Shown: piece after piece, positions 5,559 to 12,149 of the stretch
Layout of the letters: every line of letters starts with the position of its first letter
Numbering within the stretch: position 1 is the stretch's first letter
DNA from: Nanobdellota archaeon
GTDB lineage: Archaea > Nanobdellota > Nanobdellia > Pacearchaeales > GW2011-AR1
Direction: 5' to 3'
DNA length: 15,425 nucleotides
Assembly (NCBI GenBank): GCA_030640565.1
Contig: DAOWJD010000021.1
Location: 1 to 15,425, forward strand
The notes under the pieces: generated by a model
The model's input: only the letters and a program-made list of their open reading frames with translations
The model's database searches: none
Told to the model about the DNA's origin: nothing
Translations under genes and position numbers: made by a program

Positions 5559-6989
5559 TTATTCATTAATGCTTTTTTGCCGTTCTAAATGATATGAATT
5601 CTCTAAAATAAAATCTGATCCTTGATTTCCAAGAAATTCTGCCACACTGTCAGAAAGATTACTAACAGAAAGCCCTCTCAATATACTCTTTAATTCTTTT
5701 TGAATTTCTTTTTTTTCAAGTTTTTCCACAATTTTATCTATTTGGTTTTTATGAGTATTATAAGCATGTATAGCTGTTGTTATTTCTTTTCTTACATAAT
5801 TAAGACCTGTACTTATTGAATAAGGGATAACTATTCCTTCAGGCATATTTAATCCAACAATTATTGCTTCTTCATCATATTTATTACCATTTACAAGTCT
5901 AGGAGTAAGATGTGGTGTGCCTCTTTTTTCTGGTTTAAAAAGTGGGTCGTCATAAAGAGCATAATCAAATACAAGTTTCAATGCACCTTGAGAGATTTCT
6001 CTTTCATATTCTGATAAATTGGGCTTTAATTCAAAATTAGGGAGTTGAATTCCATTAATAAATCCCCAATACCAAAGAGCATTTTCTCCACCAAAAGAGC
6101 CACCTTGGGCTTTATAAATTCTGTAAGATACACCTTCATGTTCTCCATTTATTGGACTTGAAATATAGGGTAATATATCTATATCAAATCCGTATTTTTT
6201 CAATGATTGTCCTGTTTCTAATTTTCCTTCATTATCAATAAATTCTTTTCTAACTTTAGGTTCTGTTTTTAGTAATTTTATAAGGTTTTCAATTGGCTTT
6301 TGATGTTCTTGAAAAACTTTAACAATTGCGCGCGCGCCAATATTAGCATCAGATAAAGATTTTGTTTTAAAGAAAGGGACGCGAACAGTTTCTGGAATTC
6401 CATTATAAGGGATAGGTTTAAAACTTCTTGTACCACTTAAACCAGGACGATCGTTTTTAGATTTACTACGAAAAACTGGTGATTGATACAATATATTTTT
6501 CCAGATATCCCATTCAACAACACCATCTAAACTATTTCTATTAGTATTATAAGAGCCGTCCTTTCCTTCTTCTGGTGTTAAAGATACATCTTTAGAAAAA
6601 TTTGGGAATCTTAAATTTGGGAAAAAGACTGTGAAATCTGAATCTTCTCCTAATCTATCTTTCTCTTCCCATATTTTATATTTAATACCATTCCAATCTC
6701 TTGAATGTAAATGAACAGGAATAGAATCTAAATTTGATAAGGAGTGAATAAGTGAATGTATTTGAAGGTTTCCTTTACCTTTTTCATATTCTTCAATTCT
6801 TTTATGTTCTTCTATTTTATGTTGAGATAAAGAATTTGCTAAAAATTTTTTAACTCCATAGGGAATTTGAGGATTTAATGCTAAAGATTTCATTCTTTTT
6901 TCAAATAAAAAATCTGCAAATCTAATTAATGGCCCTCCTGCAAGATCTCTTTTAATTCGTTTCAAATTCTTTTTTAAGTTCTTATTCAT
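5559..6989 (-). CDS. Hypothetical protein, 476 aa, with an internal tandem duplication
   Basis: I do not recognise this protein, the largest ORFan in the window. After a basic, helical N-terminus (1-70) it seems to contain two related units of about 184 residues. WNGIKYKIW..GED..FPNF (99-131) matches EGVSYRIY..GEN..LPNF (285-319). ILYQSPVF (166-173) matches ALYDDPLF (344-351). VRVPF (202-206) matches IVIPY (386-390), and F226..H229..IENL matches Y410..H413..IDKI at a constant offset of 184. The C-terminal tail (441-476) is unpaired. The sequence is rich in aromatic, Pro and Gly residues, with no signal peptide, membrane segment or catalytic motif I can name. It is an intact frame with its own promoter region, divergent from mnmA and flanked by an 18-bp direct repeat. 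Confidence 0.75.
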   Translation of the reverse strand: MNKNLKKNLKRIKRDLAGGPLIRFADFLFEKRMKSLALNPQIPYGVKKFLANSLSQHKIEEHKRIEEYEKGKGNLQIHSLIHSLSNLDSIPVHLHSRDWNGIKYKIWEEKDRLGEDSDFTVFFPNLRFPNFSKDVSLTPEEGKDGSYNTNRNSLDGVVEWDIWKNILYQSPVFRSKSKNDRPGLSGTRSFKPIPYNGIPETVRVPFFKTKSLSDANIGARAIVKVFQEHQKPIENLIKLLKTEPKVRKEFIDNEGKLETGQSLKKYGFDIDILPYISSPINGEHEGVSYRIYKAQGGSFGGENALWYWGFINGIQLPNFELKPNLSEYEREISQGALKLVFDYALYDDPLFKPEKRGTPHLTPRLVNGNKYDEEAIIVGLNMPEGIVIPYSISTGLNYVRKEITTAIHAYNTHKNQIDKIVEKLEKKEIQKELKSILRGLSVSNLSDSVAEFLGNQGSDFILENSYHLERQKSINE

Positions 6990-7011
6990 CTTAAATACCT
7001 TTAATCTCTAA

Positions 7012-7027
7012 AAGTGGATAAGTGGTT
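7012..7027 (+). repeat. Imperfect 8-bp tandem repeat, possible operator of the 476-aa gene
   Basis: AAGTGGAT followed immediately by AAGTGGTT (7 of 8 identical). On the minus strand it lies at and just after the predicted TATA-like box of the 476-aa gene, where a regulator would block initiation. No regulator is identified, so this is a candidate only. Confidence 0.3.
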
Positions 7028-7034
7028 TATAAGC
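7025..7034 (-). promoter_or_regulatory. TATA-like box for the 476-aa gene
   Basis: On the minus strand GCTTATAAAC, centred about 40 bases before the ATG at 6989. This predicts a short leader of about 15 bases, unlike the leaderless pattern of most genes here. An AAAGGT about 10 bases before the ATG could act as a weak ribosome-binding site. Confidence 0.45.
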
Positions 7035-7072
7035 TTTATGCAAGAGGGTTTTATTTTGTCAAAAAAGGCCAT

Positions 7073-7090
7073 ATAAACTTTTTTAACTAA
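7073..7090 (+). repeat. 18-bp direct repeat, copy 2, overlapping the mnmA promoter
   Basis: ATAAACTTTTTTAACTAA, identical to 5519-5536 and 1554 bases downstream of it. This copy begins within the ATATAAAC element that could be the mnmA TATA box (centre about 7075, some 34 bases before the ATG at 7109). It may therefore be a promoter element rather than a mobile-element scar. Confidence 0.6.
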
Positions 7091-7108
7091 TGGTTAACTA
7101 TTTCTTTA

Positions 7109-8218
7109 ATGAAACCTAAAAAAATTCGTGTTATGGTTGCAATGTCTGGAGGTGTTGATTCTAGTGTGGCAGCATTACTTATGAAGAAAAAAGGATATGA
7201 AGTAATTGGTGCTTTTATGAAGAACTGGAGCGACACCAAAGACCCTCTTACACATGAATGCTCTTGGAAAGAAGATAGAAAAATAGCTATGAAAATTGCT
7301 GCAAAGCTCAAAATCCCTCTACTTACTCTTGATTTTGAAAAAGAATACAAGCGTGATGTGGTTGATGAAATGTTTAAAAATTATAAAAAAGGCATAACAC
7401 CAAATCCAGACATAGACTGCAACCAAAAAATAAAATTTCCACTTCTCTGGAAAGCTGCAAAAAAGCTAGGAGCAGATTTTATTGTTACAGGACATTATGC
7501 GCAAATAAAAAAAACAAAAGATAGCTATAAAATGCTCAGAGCAAAAGATGAAACCAAAGATCAGTCCTATTTTCTTTACAGATTAAATCAAGAAGATTTA
7601 GAGCATTCTTTATTTCCTATAGGAGAATACACAAAAAAACAGGTCAGAGAAATCGCTAGAAAGAACAAATTCCAGAATTTTGACAGAAAAGGAACAGTCG
7701 GAATTTGCTTTATCGGAAAAATAAATCTAAAAAAATTCCTTCAGAAAAGAATTAAGCCAAAAAAAGGAAAAATTTTCAATCCAGAAGGCAAAATAATCGG
7801 AGAACACGATGGAATATATTATTACACAATTGGTCAGAGAATAGGTCCTAGATTTGGTATAGAGATAGAAAAAGGTAAAGGAAAAAAACTCAAGAGATGG
7901 TATGTAGCTAGGAAAAATCTAAAGGAAAATGAAATAATCGCTGCACCAGAAGGCCACACTATTCTTTACAGAAAAGAAATTACATTAAAAAATCCTCGTT
8001 GGATAACTAAGAAACCAGAAAAAAACAAAAGTCATAAGCTAAAAGCACGGATTCGGCAAGTTGGGGAACTCTTGCCTTGTGAACTTTCATATAACAAGAA
8101 TAAAAAACAATATAAAACTATCTTAAAGAAAGCAATAACAGGAGTCTCAGAAGGGCAGGCAATTGTGCTCTATAAGGGAAAAGGGGTTCTTGGCGGAGGT
8201 GTGATAGAATTTGATTAA
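7109..8218 (+). CDS. mnmA: tRNA-specific 2-thiouridylase MnmA
   Basis: A 369-aa enzyme of the MnmA/TrmU family, which adenylates U34 of tRNA for Lys, Glu and Gln and replaces its 2-oxygen with sulfur. The PP-loop SGGVDSS is at residues 13-19. The nucleophile Cys104 lies in ITPNPDIDCNQKIKF and the second catalytic cysteine Cys200 in GTVGICFIG; both match positions 102 and 199 of the E. coli enzyme. GHYAQI (128-133) and DQSYFLYRL (151-159) are further signatures, and the C-terminal region has the beta-barrel domains. The length is normal and all key residues are present, so it should be active. The family is bacterial and organellar; most archaea thiolate U34 with a NcsA/Ctu1-type enzyme, suggesting acquisition from bacteria. 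The sulfur donor is not in this window. Confidence 0.95.
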   Translation: MKPKKIRVMVAMSGGVDSSVAALLMKKKGYEVIGAFMKNWSDTKDPLTHECSWKEDRKIAMKIAAKLKIPLLTLDFEKEYKRDVVDEMFKNYKKGITPNPDIDCNQKIKFPLLWKAAKKLGADFIVTGHYAQIKKTKDSYKMLRAKDETKDQSYFLYRLNQEDLEHSLFPIGEYTKKQVREIARKNKFQNFDRKGTVGICFIGKINLKKFLQKRIKPKKGKIFNPEGKIIGEHDGIYYYTIGQRIGPRFGIEIEKGKGKKLKRWYVARKNLKENEIIAAPEGHTILYRKEITLKNPRWITKKPEKNKSHKLKARIRQVGELLPCELSYNKNKKQYKTILKKAITGVSEGQAIVLYKGKGVLGGGVIEFD

Positions 8219-8219
8219 T

Positions 8220-8230
8220 TTTATAAATAT
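8220..8230 (+). promoter_or_regulatory. TATA-like box for the nitroreductase gene
   Basis: TTTATAAATAT is centred about 24 bases before the ATG at 8249. It directly follows the mnmA stop, so the nitroreductase may be transcribed as a separate leaderless mRNA despite its proximity to mnmA. Confidence 0.6.
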
Positions 8231-8248
8231 CTATCTCCTATAAAAACC

Positions 8249-8806
8249 ATGGAACTCAACAAAGCAATTCAATCAAGAACAAGTGTAAGAAAATTTAACT
8301 CAAAAAAACCTGATTGGAGACATATTATTGAATGTATTGATTCTGCGAGATATGCTCCAATAGCAGGAGGAATTTCTTCGCTAAAATTTATCCTTGTAGA
8401 TAATTCTGAAGCTATAAAAAAAATCTCTGAAGCTGCACAACAGGATTTTGTTTCTCAAGCACAATATATTGTTGTTGTTTGCTCAAATCCTTTAAGAACA
8501 ATTAATTCTTATGGAAAGCAAGGAGAAATTTATCTAAGACAACAAGCAGGTGCTGCAATTCAAAACTTTCTGTTAAAAATAACAGAGTCTGGGTTATCCA
8601 CATGTTGGGTTGGCCATTTTGCAGAGAGCCAAATCAAAAGAATATTAAAAATTCCAAAAGAAATACATGTTGAAGCGATTTTACCCATAGGATTTGAATA
8701 TCAAAAAAAACGCACACGAAAATCCAAGATAGACCTTGATAATATTCTTTATTTCAATGAATACGGCGAGAAAAAGATGAAGCCCTTGAAAAAGTTGAAT
8801 GTTTAA
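8249..8806 (+). CDS. Nitroreductase-family FMN oxidoreductase
   Basis: A 185-aa protein of the nitroreductase superfamily, FMN-dependent NAD(P)H oxidoreductases that act as dimers. The N-terminal FMN phosphate-binding motif SRTSVRKF is at residues 9-16, ARYAPIAGG at 33-41, the central helix AGAAIQNFLL at 100-109, GLSTCWVG at 115-122 and the C-terminal strand PIGFE at 146-150. The natural substrate cannot be deduced. No fused domain or ferredoxin motif is present. It follows mnmA by 30 bases on the same strand but has its own TATA-like box. Its stop codon TAA interlocks with the stop of the convergent Nudix gene in a shared TTAA. Confidence 0.9.
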   Translation: MELNKAIQSRTSVRKFNSKKPDWRHIIECIDSARYAPIAGGISSLKFILVDNSEAIKKISEAAQQDFVSQAQYIVVVCSNPLRTINSYGKQGEIYLRQQAGAAIQNFLLKITESGLSTCWVGHFAESQIKRILKIPKEIHVEAILPIGFEYQKKRTRKSKIDLDNILYFNEYGEKKMKPLKKLNV

Positions 8807-9291
8807 TTAGTTAATTTCCACTCATCCATTTTTCCTGTTTTTAATTTTCCATCAAGTATTTCTAATTCTTCATATATTCCTTCAATTAAATCGTAACCTT
8901 TGGCTTCTTCCAGAGTGACCCATTTATAATTTGTTAAAGCATCGCAAAGTCTTATTTCACCTTCAGCAGATTCTGCCCACAAACTTATTATTAAAGAAGG
9001 TATTTTATCTGACCTTAGATAGACAAGGCTTGTAACATAATCTAAGTTTTTAATCTCAAGGTCAACTTCTTCTCTTACTTCTCTCTTAGCTAAATCTTCA
9101 AGAACATTATACCAGTGTGAAGAAGTATCCTTTTCTCTCAAAACATAATCCAAAACCTCTAACTTTCCACCAGGAACAGTCCATTTTCCAGGAAACGCTT
9201 TTTCCCAGTCAGCTCTTTTAGTGATAAGAAATTTTCCATTTCTAACAAGAATAACAGTGGCTGTGATATAATGGACTTGATTTTTATCCAT
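8803..9291 (-). CDS. Nudix hydrolase with an insertion in the Nudix box
   Basis: A 162-aa Nudix protein, expected to hydrolyse a nucleoside-diphosphate-linked substrate with a divalent metal. The core is FPGKWTVPGGKLE (33-45), then about 14 extra residues relative to the usual box (DYVLREKDTSSHWYN), then the metal-binding helix AKREVREEVDL (68-78) with E71, E74 and E75. The canonical Gly near the end of the box is Asp. I recall Nudix relatives with a similar Trp-Tyr insertion in candidate-phylum bacteria; this is from memory and unchecked. The frame extends upstream to 9375, but those 28 residues are unlike a Nudix N-terminus. The ATG at 9291 is preferred because a TATA-like box lies about 25 bases upstream of it. 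The C-terminal DLIEGIYEELEIL helix is intact. Confidence 0.88.
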   Translation of the reverse strand: MDKNQVHYITATVILVRNGKFLITKRADWEKAFPGKWTVPGGKLEVLDYVLREKDTSSHWYNVLEDLAKREVREEVDLEIKNLDYVTSLVYLRSDKIPSLIISLWAESAEGEIRLCDALTNYKWVTLEEAKGYDLIEGIYEELEILDGKLKTGKMDEWKLTN

Positions 9292-9310
9292 AGTTTTCAC
9301 AAAAATTTTA

Positions 9311-9324
9311 ACTTTAAATAAATA
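9311..9324 (-). promoter_or_regulatory. TATA-like box for the Nudix gene
   Basis: On the minus strand TATTTATTTAAAGT, centred about 25 bases before the ATG at 9291. It lies within the longer open frame and is the main reason for choosing the internal start. Confidence 0.5.
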
Positions 9325-9388
9325 TATGTAATTAAAACAAAAAATAAAATCCTGAGGATTTCTCCTCAGGTACAAAATAAACTTAAGT

Positions 9389-10468
9389 TTATCTCCAGAC
9401 TTCTATTCCAACATCAGATAGTTCTTTTGAAATAGGTTCAAGAGACTCTTCTGTCGACTTTCCAAGCAAGTAAGGGGACTTAACCCCTGTCATAATAGTA
9501 ATAACTCGAACTTTTCCAGTAAATTCTTTACTGATTCTAGCACCAATTATCACATTTGCTTCAGGATTTAAGTTTTCAGAAACAATTCTTCCAATATGGT
9601 CGAATTCTTCTAACTTCAAATCAGGACCACAGGTAACATGTATCAAGGCTCCATTAGCTCCTGTATAATCCACGTCAAGTAGAGGATGTGTAAGAGCTTG
9701 TTTAACAGCCTCTGTAACACGATCTCCAGTGTCTGATTCTCCTATACCAATAACAGCAACACCTCCGCCCCTCATAATTGCAGAAACGTCAGCATAATCC
9801 AAGTTAATCAAACTTGGCAAAGTTATTGTTTCAACAATCCCTTTAACCATTGTGCTTACCAACTCGTTAGCAACAGCAAAAGCCATTTCAATAGGCAACT
9901 GTCCAGCAATATCAACAAGTCTATTATTATCAAGAACAATACAAGTATCTGTAACATCTCGTAGCTCTTGAAGACCAAACTCAGCCTTGTCCATTCTTGC
10001 TTTTTCAGCCTCAAAAGGCATTGTAACAACACCTATAACAACAGCTCCTGTCTCTTTAGCAAGTTGGGCAACAATTGGTGAAGCTCCTGTTCCTGTTCCA
10101 CCTCCAAGACCTGCCAGAACAAATACCATATCTGCACCAGAAACAATCTTTTTCAAATCTGAAAGAGATTCCTTTGCAGCTTCTCTTCCTGTCTTATAGT
10201 TTCCTCCTGCACCCAGACCTCTAGTCAACTCCTTACCCAAGAGAAGTTTTTCATCTGCTTTTGAAACACTTAAATGCAGCGCATCTGTATTCATTGCATG
10301 AACACCAGCACCATTAATTCCTTTATTAAAAAGCCAAGTTACCGCATTACAACCCATACCACCAACACCAATAACTTTAATGTTAGCTTTTCCAGCTCTC
10401 AAGTCGTCAAAGTTGATGCTATGTGTCTCTACGTTCTCTACTGCCTCTTTTGCAAAATCTAATACCAT
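9389..10468 (-). CDS. ftsZ: Cell division GTPase FtsZ, archaeal FtsZ2-like
   Basis: A 359-aa tubulin-family GTPase that polymerises at mid-cell for division. IKVIGVGGMGCNAV (30-43) starts the nucleotide fold, the tubulin signature GGGTGTG is at 122-128, and the T7 synergy loop NLDYAD at 222-227 supplies the catalytic acidic residues. FEAEKARMDKAEFGLQELR and IVLDNNRL (152-184), HPLLDVDYTGANGALIHVT and the C-terminal peptide GIEVWR resemble haloarchaeal FtsZ2, which ends GLDVIR, more than FtsZ1; that assignment is from memory of family sequences. The tail linker (335-353) is short. The ATG is preceded by a strong Shine-Dalgarno site, unusual here. No SepF, CetZ or second FtsZ lies within the window. 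Confidence 0.96.
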   Translation of the reverse strand: MVLDFAKEAVENVETHSINFDDLRAGKANIKVIGVGGMGCNAVTWLFNKGINGAGVHAMNTDALHLSVSKADEKLLLGKELTRGLGAGGNYKTGREAAKESLSDLKKIVSGADMVFVLAGLGGGTGTGASPIVAQLAKETGAVVIGVVTMPFEAEKARMDKAEFGLQELRDVTDTCIVLDNNRLVDIAGQLPIEMAFAVANELVSTMVKGIVETITLPSLINLDYADVSAIMRGGGVAVIGIGESDTGDRVTEAVKQALTHPLLDVDYTGANGALIHVTCGPDLKLEEFDHIGRIVSENLNPEANVIIGARISKEFTGKVRVITIMTGVKSPYLLGKSTEESLEPISKELSDVGIEVWR

Positions 10469-10476
10469 TTTTTTAA

Positions 10477-10483
10477 CCTCCTT
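10477..10483 (-). promoter_or_regulatory. Strong Shine-Dalgarno site of ftsZ
   Basis: AAGGAGG on the minus strand, eight bases before the ftsZ ATG at 10468. It is complementary to the conserved CCTCC at the 3' end of 16S rRNA. It is the only well-spaced, near-consensus ribosome-binding site I see in the window, where most genes look leaderless, and it fixes the start codon. Confidence 0.85.
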
Positions 10484-10516
10484 CTATCTTTATGGGAATT
10501 GGGAATGCCTATCTGG

Positions 10517-10536
10517 CCTTTCTTTTTTCAGAAAGG
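10517..10536 (-). promoter_or_regulatory. Inverted repeat in the ftsZ leader or promoter
   Basis: CCTTTC (10517-10522) and GAAAGG (10531-10536) form a 6-bp stem around an 8-base AT-rich loop. It lies directly downstream of the TATA-like sequences, so it would sit at or near the 5' end of the mRNA or act as a repressor site on DNA. Confidence 0.4.
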
Positions 10537-10554
10537 TTTAAATAGTTTATACAT
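10537..10554 (-). promoter_or_regulatory. TATA-like region for ftsZ
   Basis: On the minus strand this reads GTATAAACTATTTAAACC, with two overlapping TATA-like elements. Either predicts a transcription start near 10512-10526 and a leader of about 45-60 bases that includes the Shine-Dalgarno site. Confidence 0.5.
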
Positions 10555-10707
10555 TTCCAACTATAAACAAAGAATTCACCTCATAAACAATAATTTACTC
10601 AAACCGCCAAGTCGAATAAATTAATATTATAAAAAGACTAATATCTTGTTCTTTAAAAATATTTCTCTAATGCAAGATAAAGATTAATTAATATATTTTA
10701 GAAGGAT
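10555..10707. other. AT-rich intergenic gap between the MBL-fold gene and ftsZ promoter
   Basis: This is most of the longest non-coding stretch in the window. I see no open frame of note, no tRNA-like fold and no repeat array. On the minus strand a T5 run (complement of 10631-10635) could terminate the MBL-fold gene transcript. The short inverted repeat AAGGA/TCCTT near the MBL-fold stop codon is weak. Nothing else can be supported. Confidence 0.4.
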
Positions 10708-11373
10708 TTATTCCTTTTCAAGAATTTCTGCTTTAATTCCTTCCTCTTTGCACAAATCTACAAACTCTTGAGCATCATCTTTACTTCCGACAATACTTCC
10801 CCAATGCATTGGAATTGCAATAGATGGTTTAATCACCCTCGCTGCTTCAGCAGCTTCTTCTGCACTCATTGTAAATCTTCCACCAACAGGAAGAAGCGCT
10901 ACAAATTCTTTATCTGATTGTTTATAGCCTGTAAGTTTCTGCATCTCTGGAATAACATCTGTATCTCCTGCATGATATATCAAAACATCGTTCGTCTTTA
11001 TTAGATATCCTACCCAGGATTCCTCTTTTGGATGGAAATGCTTATCAATATTATAAGAAGGAAAGGTGGATATTTCAATATCCCAAAGATCTAATTCCTG
11101 ACCAGGTTCTATTATCTGCATTTTAATAGGAACACTGAACTTTGTTATCTTACTCTGACAATCTGCAGGAGCAATTATCTTTGTTCCTTCTTTAACAATT
11201 TTATCCATATCTGCAACACTACAATGATCATAATGGCTATGGGTTAAAAGAATCAAATCAGCTTTCTCAAGACCATCTTTTATATTATAAGGGTCTATAT
11301 AAATCACCCTGGAGTTTTTAATCAAAAATCCTGCATGCCCTAACCACTTAAGTTCAATGCCATTAATTTTCAT
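10708..11373 (-). CDS. MBL-fold metal-dependent hydrolase (UlaG/YtkL-like)
   Basis: A 221-aa metallo-beta-lactamase-fold protein of the short type without fused domains, akin to the UPF0173/YtkL and UlaG groups. Metal ligands are visible: THSHYDH (H45, H47, D49, H50), HAGDTD (H134, D137) and PMHWG (H190), plus H13 in WLGHAGFLI. All ligands of a dinuclear site are present, so a hydrolase activity is expected; the substrate cannot be inferred. It starts 28 bases after the metallophosphoesterase stop. A possible TATA-like AATTAAAAAC (minus strand, about 11394-11403) 24 bases before the ATG means it could be transcribed alone or read through from the synthetase operon. Confidence 0.92.
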   Translation of the reverse strand: MKINGIELKWLGHAGFLIKNSRVIYIDPYNIKDGLEKADLILLTHSHYDHCSVADMDKIVKEGTKIIAPADCQSKITKFSVPIKMQIIEPGQELDLWDIEISTFPSYNIDKHFHPKEESWVGYLIKTNDVLIYHAGDTDVIPEMQKLTGYKQSDKEFVALLPVGGRFTMSAEEAAEAARVIKPSIAIPMHWGSIVGSKDDAQEFVDLCKEEGIKAEILEKE

Positions 11374-11401
11374 ATTAGAACAAAAAATGCGGAGTTTTTA
11401 A

Positions 11402-12148
11402 TTATTTCTTTACTTTAAGGATTTTATATCCCGCAATACCTAAATTATATACTTCTGTTTTTCCAATTTTTTTCATGCCTTTTCCTTCGTGTATATGCCC
11501 ACAGAAAACATATTTTGGTTGTGTTTTCTTTATATAATCAAGTATAACCTTACTTCCTGCGTGTTTTCCTTGGTAATGTTTAGGGGCTTTTTTCCAAGTA
11601 ACTTTGTCTAAAATTCCATAAGGGGGCTGATGACAAATTAAAATATCAACATTTTTAAATTTCTTCAAAACTCTCCGAGCTTTATCTGTTTCTTTCTTAG
11701 CCTTCTTCATACTCTCTCTATAATCAAATGGTTTAAAGTCTCTTATCCAACAAGTATCTATAAAATACTCTAAAAATCCAATCCTTACTGCATTAATATT
11801 TCTAAGTTTGTTTTTAATCAGACTGACCTTCCTTATCTTATTTATTTTTGAATGGTCTAAACCAACATTCCCTTGAATTGTATAAACTGGAGCGAATTTA
11901 GATAGATATTTTAAAATTTTGATAGAAGATTTCATAACCTCATTATCTATTGCTTTTTCTTCTTTTCTGGTCAATTTTTTCTTAGGTAAACCTTTCTTTT
12001 TTCTCTCAACATTTTCGAAGGATATCTTACGAGCTAAATCAGCTTTTCCTATGTCTCCTGTTAAAAGAATTAAATCAACTCCTTTAATAGGAATTCTTTT
12101 TAATTTAGATAAATTTCCATGCGGATCCCCAATAGCTAATATTTTCAT
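11402..12148 (-). CDS. Calcineurin-like metallophosphoesterase
   Basis: A 248-aa metallophosphoesterase. The metal-binding blocks are in order: GDPHG (D8, H10), TGDIG (D32), GNVGLD (N94), CHQPPYG (H173) and CGHIHEG (H218, H220). In the usual GNH[DE] block the general-acid histidine is Val95 here, as in families with GN-x-D; this may lower or change activity. An unusual, strongly basic helical stretch (about 40-75) lies between the second and third blocks. The ATG is one base after the asnS stop, so it is surely co-transcribed with the synthetases. Substrate unknown; whether it acts on a tRNA-related or nucleotide metabolite is only suggested by context. Confidence 0.9.
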   Translation of the reverse strand: MKILAIGDPHGNLSKLKRIPIKGVDLILLTGDIGKADLARKISFENVERKKKGLPKKKLTRKEEKAIDNEVMKSSIKILKYLSKFAPVYTIQGNVGLDHSKINKIRKVSLIKNKLRNINAVRIGFLEYFIDTCWIRDFKPFDYRESMKKAKKETDKARRVLKKFKNVDILICHQPPYGILDKVTWKKAPKHYQGKHAGSKVILDYIKKTQPKYVFCGHIHEGKGMKKIGKTEVYNLGIAGYKILKVKK

Positions 12149-12149
12149 T

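Noticed and set aside
5021..7108. Integrated mobile element using tRNA-Asn as attachment site
   Set aside because: No integrase, transposase or duplicated tRNA 3' end is visible; only the 18-bp repeats around one gene hint at insertion, so no mobile element is called.
9987..10199. 70-aa plus-strand frame inside ftsZ
   Set aside because: Antisense to the conserved FtsZ GTPase core; its Pro-rich run is only the complement of the glycine-rich GTP-binding motif.
10555..10707. Small RNA or riboswitch upstream of ftsZ
   Set aside because: The region is AT-rich with no stable fold or recognisable conserved core; only a weak T run and short inverted repeats are present.
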